Assembly: GCA_029934695.1 (NCBI GenBank)
Contig: JAOZLU010000010.1
Coordinates: forward strand, 15,824 to 24,522
Length of the DNA: 8,699 bases
Direction: 5' to 3'
Source: Desulfobacterales bacterium
Lineage (GTDB): Bacteria > Desulfobacterota > Desulfobacteria > Desulfobacterales > 4be13
Of this stretch, positions 1-5,800 are shown piece by piece; position 1 is the stretch's first letter, and each line of letters begins with the position of its first letter. The notes under the pieces were generated by a model. It did no database searches, was not told where the DNA came from, and saw only the letters and a list, made by a program, of their open reading frames with translations. A program made the position numbers and the translations under genes.

Positions 1-114
1 GGTTCCCACTGCCGGACAGGGTTCCCACTGCCGGACAGGGTTCCCACTGCCGGACAGGGTTCCCACTGCCGGACGGGGTTCCCACTGCCGGACAGGGTTC
101 CCACTGCCGGACGG
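1..114. repeat. Six tandem copies of a 19-bp unit
   Basis: The unit GGTTCCCACTGCCGGACAG repeats head to tail six times (starts at 1, 20, 39, 58, 77 and 96) with no spacer. The only variation is A or G at unit position 18: copies 4 and 6 have G. The array begins at the first base of the window, so it probably extends further left. The inner part GCCGGACRGGG is the left arm of the palindrome family found at 134-158, 6995-7027, 7082-7113 and 8638-8665, so the array seems to be an amplified half-palindrome. The period of 19 is not a multiple of three and no open frame uses it. Confidence 0.95.
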
Positions 115-158
115 GTTTGCAACCCCTCAGTGCCGGACGGGGTTTGCAACCCCGTCCG
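111..158. repeat. GC-rich palindrome (CGGACGGGG family) with adjoining partial copy
   Basis: The arms CGGACGGGG (134-142) and CCCCGTCCG (150-158) are perfectly complementary over 9 bp and flank TTTGCAA, which contains the self-complementary TTGCAA. Immediately upstream, 111-126 carries a partial copy (ACGGGTTTGCAACCCC) fused to the end of the 19-bp array. This is the first of four near-identical palindromes in the window. It would form a strong hairpin on either strand, but no T-tract follows, so it does not read as a simple intrinsic terminator. Confidence 0.85.
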
Positions 159-343
159 TAATGTTCAGATATCCGTAACTTGAAACATCCGGAGTAATGT
201 TCCACTGCCGGTTCCCAGCAACAAAGTCCGACAACAAGCAAACCCCGTCCGGCAACAAAGATGCTGATTTGGGATTTGAAATTTATTTAAGATTTGAAAT
301 TTGGAATTTTTTGCACTTTTAATGAGTTCATCACAAAAATGTC
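159..343. other. Gene-free upstream region with repeat fragments
   Basis: No supported gene lies here. Fragments of the repeat families are scattered through it: CCACTGCCGGTTCCCA at 202-217 is a rearranged piece of the 19-bp unit, and 238-256 is a right half of the palindrome (GCAAACCCCGTCCGGCAAC). From about 265 the composition shifts to AT-rich, with a 12-bp direct repeat GATTTGAAATTT at 273-284 and 291-302. The AT-rich stretch probably marks the start of the promoter region for the gene at 410. Confidence 0.7.
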
Positions 344-374
344 TTGTAACAACTTCATAAACAAGTTATATAAT
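344..374 (+). promoter_or_regulatory. Putative sigma-70-type promoter for the RdgC-like gene pair
   Basis: A perfect TATAAT lies at 369-374. The best upstream partner is TTGTAA at 344-349 (4 of 6 matches to TTGACA) with a long 19-bp spacer, so the -35 assignment is weak. CTTGT/ACAAG pentamers occur in alternating orientation at 343-347, 361-365 and 384-388, bracketing the -10. They could form an operator, but no regulator is identified. The start codon at 410 is preceded by GGAG at 400-403, six bases upstream. Confidence 0.45.
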
Positions 375-409
375 CATTTTACGCTTGTTAAATCATTACG
401 GAGCAATTT

Positions 410-1024
410 ATGGGATTACTATCATCTTCAGTATCAATAACCCGCTACAAGGTGGAGGGAGAGCTTAAAGAGCCTGGTCTTGAAACCGTTGCAGACGGCC
501 TCAGAGGAAATGCCATTACAGAAATAGATAACGATATCTCAGAAAAGGCTGTGGGATGGACATCTTATGAAAATCCGTTCAAACCTGACTTTGAAGGGGT
601 TTCTTTTGCTATCGGCGCATATCTGATTTTTTCACTGAGAGTTGACAAAAAGGCAATACCTTCAAAAATCATAAAAAAACATTATACCATTGAAATGGCA
701 AAACAGCTCGCTGAAAGCGGGCGGGAGAATTTGTCACGAAATGAAAAGAAGGCCATAAAAGAAAAGGTCATAAATGACCTGAGCCTGCGTATCCCGGCGA
801 CCCCGGGAATCTATGATCTGATGTGGAACAGCAAAGAAGCTGTTTTGTGGTTCTTTTCAAACCAGAAAGCTGCCAATGAAGAGCTGGAAACCCTGTTCTC
901 AAAATCATTCAGACTTACCCTTATCCGATTGTTTCCATATACAATCGCTGATCTGATGTCAGGTCTCTCTGATGGCGAGCGCGGAATTCTGTCTGAATTG
1001 TCCCCTACAAAATTCACGGAGTAA
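410..1024 (+). CDS. RdgC-like recombination-associated protein, N-terminal part of a split pair
   Basis: This is a 204-residue soluble protein with no signal peptide or membrane segment. The opening GLLSSSVSITRY, the central segment around residues 83-120 (IPSKIIKKHYTIEMAKQL followed by a Lys/Glu-rich helix with SRNEKKAIKEKV), the strand IYDLMWN (134-140) and the late LFPYTIA (174-180) resemble, from memory, the RdgC-like proteins annotated in sulfate reducers. E. coli RdgC (about 300 residues) is a ring-shaped DNA-binding dimer that restrains RecA. A similar role here is inference, and the likeness to E. coli RdgC itself is not obvious by eye. The start is supported by GGAG at 400-403. The next gene begins 3 bases after the stop, so the two are very likely cotranscribed and functionally coupled. 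Confidence 0.6.
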   Translation: MGLLSSSVSITRYKVEGELKEPGLETVADGLRGNAITEIDNDISEKAVGWTSYENPFKPDFEGVSFAIGAYLIFSLRVDKKAIPSKIIKKHYTIEMAKQLAESGRENLSRNEKKAIKEKVINDLSLRIPATPGIYDLMWNSKEAVLWFFSNQKAANEELETLFSKSFRLTLIRLFPYTIADLMSGLSDGERGILSELSPTKFTE

Positions 1025-1027
1025 ACA

Positions 1028-1552
1028 ATGCTGGATGTTTCTGTTTCTTATGACCGTTACAAATTTTTGGGTTATGAATTTCTGACATGGCTGTGGTTTC
1101 TGATTGAAAAAGATCAGAACAAGTTAAAAGAATTGGACCGGGACCTGATGTCTCTTGAAATCGGCAACCGCATTGTGCTTGAAAACAGGTTCAATGACGC
1201 TGTGGAGAGCATTACCATAAAAGGGGATGATGCAGGCCTTGAAGAGGGCATCCTGGCCCTGAGAAAAGGGTCGGTTGTCACCGAACTGAACCTTGTTTAC
1301 CGGTCAGGCGACCATGAATGGCGATTCAATATCAAAGGCGAAAGCTTTAATATCGGAAACCTCAGACCCCCTGACACAGGTCCGGTTGAATCAAAAGACG
1401 ATATTGAAGGGGCCATTCTTGAAAAGGCATATCTTTATGAAAAGTCAGTCGTTTTTATCGACGCGGCATTTAAAGGTTTTATACGATTAAGACTTTCAAA
1501 GAACTGGAATGAAAATGTTGTTCCGCTTTTAAAACAGTGGATTTATTCATAG
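1028..1552 (+). CDS. Conserved partner of the RdgC-like protein (C-terminal part of the split pair)
   Basis: This is a 174-residue protein without secretion or membrane signals. A notable aromatic motif, LGYEFLTWLWF, lies at residues 14-24. Toward the end, LEKAYLYEKSVVFIDAAFKGFIRLRLS (131-157) looks like a helical segment. From memory, a GxEFLTWLW segment and an LEKxYLxEK segment occur in the second half of RdgC-like proteins of Desulfovibrio-type bacteria, where they follow a region like the upstream gene. That suggests a two-gene version of one protein, though this is inference without an alignment. GGAG at 1018-1021 overlaps the end of the upstream gene and lies six bases before the ATG, the same spacing as for the upstream gene. 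The role is unproven and probably DNA-binding or recombination-related. Confidence 0.55.
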   Translation: MLDVSVSYDRYKFLGYEFLTWLWFLIEKDQNKLKELDRDLMSLEIGNRIVLENRFNDAVESITIKGDDAGLEEGILALRKGSVVTELNLVYRSGDHEWRFNIKGESFNIGNLRPPDTGPVESKDDIEGAILEKAYLYEKSVVFIDAAFKGFIRLRLSKNWNENVVPLLKQWIYS

Positions 1553-1604
1553 GGGTCAGGGGCAAGGGTCAGGGCCCTTCGCCTCTTACCCCTCCTCACC
1601 CCTT
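1552..1604. repeat. G-rich/C-rich imperfect inverted repeat before dnaN
   Basis: The 64-base gap before dnaN opens with runs of G (GGGGTCAGGGGCAAGGGTC) directly at the upstream stop codon. It passes through the self-complementary GGGCCC at 1572-1577 and then turns C-rich (CTTACCCCTCCTCACCCC). The arms can pair imperfectly into a long hairpin, and the G-rich arm has four G-runs (1552-1555, 1558-1562, 1566-1568, 1572-1574), so a G-quadruplex is also conceivable. The dnaN ribosome binding site TAAGGA (1605-1610) follows immediately. Attenuation or transcript separation is possible but untested. Confidence 0.6.
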
Positions 1605-1616
1605 TAAGGAAACCCG

Positions 1617-2735
1617 ATGAAATTTACAATAAACAAGAGCGATATCCGTAATGTGTTGTCAAAAGTTCAGGGACTGACCGGGCGAAAAACCAATCTTGCA
1701 ATCACCGAAACGGTTTTAATCAAAACAGCCGGTTCCGGCATCACCCTGATTGCAACAGACCTTGAAACCGGTTTTGAAGGGTCATATCCGGCAGCACTTG
1801 AATCCCAAGGGACAGTCGCCATTAATTCAAAAAAACTTTATGAGATTGTAAGAGATTTTCCCAGTGATGACATTATTGTCAATGAAGTCGAAAGCCGTTG
1901 GATTGAAATCGGCAATGAACGCATTGAATATCATATTGTCGGAATGGACCCTGATGACTTTCCGGACAGCCCGCATATAGAAGAGGTGACATTTTTTGAA
2001 ATTGATTCCGGAGCATTGAAAAGAATGATCGAGAAAACGCTCGTTATCAGCGGCGCGCCGGATGACAAACGGGCGCATATCAACGGAATTTATTTTGAAA
2101 GAATCTTCAACGGGGATGAAAAAGCTGTCAAAATGGTTTCAACAGATGGCAGCCGGCTTTCAACGGCTGACTATTGTTATGATAAAGATTTCGATCTGCC
2201 GGAGGGACCGGGTATCATCATCCCCAAAAAGGGACTGAACGAAGTTGCCAAATTTCTCGGACCCGAGGGCGCAGTCCAGATCGGTTTCAAAGATAATCAC
2301 TTTATCATAAAAAAAGATGCTGAAACGATTATCATAAGGCTTCTTGAAGGGGATTTTCCAAAATACAATGATATTATCGTCAGAGGCGACGGCCATGCTG
2401 TAAATATAGACAGGCAGTTGTTCATCAGGATGCTCAAAAGAATGTCTATTTTATCTTCCGAGAGCTATAAAGGAGTCGTCTTCAATTTCGGAACGGACAA
2501 GCTTCTGGTCACTGCCCAAAACCCTGATCTTGGTGAATCCAAAGAGGAGATGGCCATTGAATTTGAGGGGGAATCCATTGAGGTGGCCTTTAATCCCAAG
2601 TATTTTATGGAAACCCTGAATGTCATTGATGATGATACAGTGATTCTGGGCATCGTTGATGAGCGAAGGCCCTGTCTGATCGAAGGGGAAAATGACAAAA
2701 CATTTTTAAGCGTGATCATGCCGATGCGAATATAA
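1617..2735 (+). CDS. dnaN: DNA polymerase III subunit beta (sliding clamp)
   Basis: DnaN forms a ring dimer that tethers DNA polymerase III to DNA and serves as a docking hub for replication and repair proteins. The product has 372 residues, close to the 366 of E. coli DnaN, and shows the three-domain clamp layout (roughly 1-120, 125-250 and 255-372). Recognisable features are the N-terminal MKFTINKSDIRNVLSKVQG, the segment VAINSKKLYEIVRDFP in domain 1, the STDGSRLS turn in domain 2 (ATDGHRLA-type) and the C-terminal VIMPMRI, matching the family's MPMRL ending that lines the partner-binding cleft. TAAGGA at 1605-1610 gives a good ribosome binding site seven bases before the ATG. The gene is complete. 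It sits upstream of gyrB, the usual order, but with no recF between them. Confidence 0.97.
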   Translation: MKFTINKSDIRNVLSKVQGLTGRKTNLAITETVLIKTAGSGITLIATDLETGFEGSYPAALESQGTVAINSKKLYEIVRDFPSDDIIVNEVESRWIEIGNERIEYHIVGMDPDDFPDSPHIEEVTFFEIDSGALKRMIEKTLVISGAPDDKRAHINGIYFERIFNGDEKAVKMVSTDGSRLSTADYCYDKDFDLPEGPGIIIPKKGLNEVAKFLGPEGAVQIGFKDNHFIIKKDAETIIIRLLEGDFPKYNDIIVRGDGHAVNIDRQLFIRMLKRMSILSSESYKGVVFNFGTDKLLVTAQNPDLGESKEEMAIEFEGESIEVAFNPKYFMETLNVIDDDTVILGIVDERRPCLIEGENDKTFLSVIMPMRI

Positions 2736-2736
2736 G

Positions 2737-2851
2737 AAAGGGTTAAGGGTTAAGGGGTAAGTATAACCTTGTATGTTGCTGCCTGCCTTAACCCCCTAAC
2801 CAACCCTTAACCCCTTACCCTTTTACCTTAACCCTTTTACCTTTACCCTTT
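2737..2851. repeat. Telomere-like G-rich/C-rich inverted and tandem repeats before gyrB
   Basis: Directly after the dnaN stop come units of the type GGGTTAA (2739-2761, AGGGTTAAGGGTTAAGGGG). A 23-base spacer follows, then the complementary C-rich arm with CCTTAACCCCC and ACCCTTAACCCC (2785-2820), able to pair imperfectly with the first arm. It then runs into a 14-bp tandem repeat: ACCCTTTTACC at 2817-2827 and 2831-2841, with a truncated third copy at 2845-2851. The array ends at TATAAAT, which abuts the gyrB ATG. It could act as a hairpin between dnaN and gyrB, and the minus strand has many G-runs. No Shine-Dalgarno sequence is visible before gyrB. Confidence 0.8.
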
Positions 2852-2857
2852 ATAAAT

Positions 2858-5800
2858 ATGAGCAAGAATATCAATAATACGACTTACGACGCAGATAATA
2901 TCAAAATTCTGGAAGGGCTTGAGGCGGTCCGCAAAAGACCTTCCATGTATATCGGAAATGTGGATGTGGAGGGGCTTCATCATCTTGTCTATGAAGTTGT
3001 GGACAACAGCATTGATGAGGCCATGGCAGGGTATTGCGACCTTATTGACATCATCATTCACACGGACAACAGTGTCAGCGTTGAGGATAACGGTCGGGGG
3101 ATTCCTGTAGGCATCCACAAAAAAGAGAAAGTCCCCGCACTTGAAGTGGTTATGACCAGACTTCATGCCGGCGGAAAGTTTGACAATGAATCTTACAAAG
3201 TTTCAGGGGGGCTTCATGGTGTCGGCGTTTCGGTGGTCAATGCCCTTTCCATGTCTTTGGAAGTGGAAATTTACTCCGGCGGAAAAATTCATCATCAGAC
3301 ATACCGGAAAGGCATCAAAGCAAGCGAACTGAAAGTTACCGGAAAAACAGACAGGCACGGCACAAAAATACATTTCAAACCTGATACGGAAATTTTAAAT
3401 TCAGATGATTTTTCTTTTGAGATACTGAGCCGCAGAATCCGGGAACTCGCCTTTCTGAACAAAGGGGTGAGGATAAGGATCGAAGATGAACGCTCGGATA
3501 AAAAAGATGAATTTTTTTATGAGGGTGGAATCTCAGAGTTTGTCGAATATCTGAACAGGCACAGCACCGCCCTGCATGAACCGATTTTCATACAGGGTGA
3601 AAAAAACGGATCCCATATCGAAGTAGCGATCCAGTATAATGCCACCTTTGCCGAAAAGATATTTTCATTTGCCAATAACATCAACACAGTGGAAGGCGGA
3701 TTTCATCTTATCGGCTTTAAGGCGGCACTGACGCGCACCGTCAATCAGTATGCAGTCAACGGAAACCTTCCGAAAAATTTCAAGACAAAACTCAGCGGGG
3801 ATGATGTCAGAGAAGGCATGACCGCTATCATCAGTGTCAGAATCATGTCCCCCCAGTTTGAAGGGCAGACCAAGACAAAGCTGGGGAACAGTGAGATCAA
3901 AGGATTGGTTGAATCCCTCATTAATGAAAAACTGAGTGCATTCCTTGAAGAAAATCCGGCAGTTGCCAAAAAAATCCTTGCAAAATCCATTGACGCTGCA
4001 CGGGCAAGGGATGCGGCAAAACGTGCAAGAGATCTGGCCAGAAGCAAAGGCTCTCTGATAGATTCGACCCTTCCGGGCAAGCTTGCGGACTGTCAGGTGT
4101 CAGACCCTGCTGAGAGAGAACTTTTCCTGGTGGAAGGGGACAGTGCCGGCGGATCAGGAAAACAGGGCAGGGACCGAAGGTTCCAGGCGATTCTGCCTCT
4201 GAAGGGCAAAATATTGAACGTCGAAAAAGCACGGTTTGACAAGATGCTGCGCAGCGAGGAAATCAAGAATATCATCACAGCCTTGGGCACGGGTATCGGC
4301 GAGGAAGAATATGATATTGAAAAGCTGAGATACCACAAGATCATTGTCATGAGCGTGGCCGGGGATGAACCGACCCTGGTGGCAGACAATGCAGGACAGT
4401 CAGAATTTGTGGAAATCGGCAAATTTATTGATGAGTGCATTGATGGACAGCGTACCGCAGGGCGATACAACGTCATCTCTTCTGATCCTGTGACTCATGC
4501 CACGCGTTTCCGCCCCCTGAAAGCGGTGATCCGTCACGGTCATAATGAACCAATGTATAAGATCACGACCCAGTATGACCGTTCTGTCAAAGTGACATCT
4601 TCTCACAGTGTCTTTGTGCTTGAAGATGGCAAAGTCCGCCTGAGAAAAGGCAGCGAAGTCAGTCCGGGTGACGTTCTGGTGGCTAGCAGGCGTCTGCCGC
4701 GTCCGGAAAAAAGACCTGTGCAGATTGATCTGGTGAAGACGTTCCATGATGCCGGACTGACTCATGCCCTGTATCTGAAAGGTGACGATGTGCGGCGTGT
4801 CGCCAGTCACCGGCTTCTGGCAAGGGTGGAATGCCCGGATCATTCGGAAGTGCAAAAGGTCAGTCTTGATTCAGATGGGTGGCAGACGCTTGTTGAGCAG
4901 CGTCAGGCTGTGGGAATCTCTCAGAACCAGGCTGCCGCGGTGTGCGGCGTATGTCAGCCGATCTCCGTCAGTCAATGGGAAAACAGCATCAGTCAGCCAA
5001 TATTGCCCAAGTTTATGGATTATATTGAAACCATTGGCGGCAATGATAATCTTGCTTATGAGATGTTTCCTTCCAGAATTGATGAGCGGCCTGCTCAGGA
5101 TGATTCGGATGAAAATGCCAGATGGCGCGTGGTCAGCTACTATAAACGCCTTGAGAACTTTACACAGGACGAACTTGAAGCACTTGGCGGGAATGTGGAG
5201 ATTGTCCCCCAGACACATAAGGACAAGGCCTTCCCCCGCTATTTGCCAATTACCCGCGAACTGGTGTATTTTCTGGGGTGGTTTGCTGCCAGGGGATGTC
5301 TGGACAAAGACCAGGTCATCCTCAGCCTGGATAGGAAGGATGAGCCATTTCTTCCGGAGCTTGCCATTTATGTCAGAAAGGTGTTCCGCGAAACCCCTCA
5401 CCGCTCTGATGATCCTGGATATCCCGGCATCAGATTCTGTTTTCACAGCGTGGCTGCTGCACGGTTGCTGAAAGCGTGGGGATTGGGCGGACTGATGCAC
5501 GAGAAGGCATTGCCGAATATCATATTCAGCCTTGATGAAACTTTGCAGACTGCTTTTCTGGAGGGCTTTTTTCTTGGCAATGGTGGTGTGACTGAGGACA
5601 TGAATGTGTCGTTTCCCTCCAGTTCAAAAAAGCTGAAGGACGGCCTGCTTTATCTTTTCGGACAATTGGGCCTGATTGCGAGTGCGACCTGCCAGCCTTC
5701 TGACACCGGGCAATACACTGTTGCCATACATGGTAAAGATCAGCTTGAACAATGTCGGCAGATTTGGCAGGGTCATCCGGATGCTCATAAGGTGGAAGCG

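Noticed and set aside
1..114. CRISPR array
   Set aside because: The 19-bp units are directly contiguous with no unique spacers, so it is a simple tandem repeat.
1..409. Chromosomal replication origin near dnaN
   Set aside because: No TTATCCACA-type DnaA boxes are recognisable in the intergenic regions, and dnaA is not in the window.
4782..5471. 229-codon open frame in another frame inside the intein
   Set aside because: It lies wholly within the intein coding sequence, which has clear family motifs in its own frame. The alternate product shows no recognisable domain and no ribosome binding site was evident.
4871..5500. 209-codon minus-strand open frame inside the intein
   Set aside because: It is antisense to the intein with no recognisable domain, a shadow of a real coding frame.
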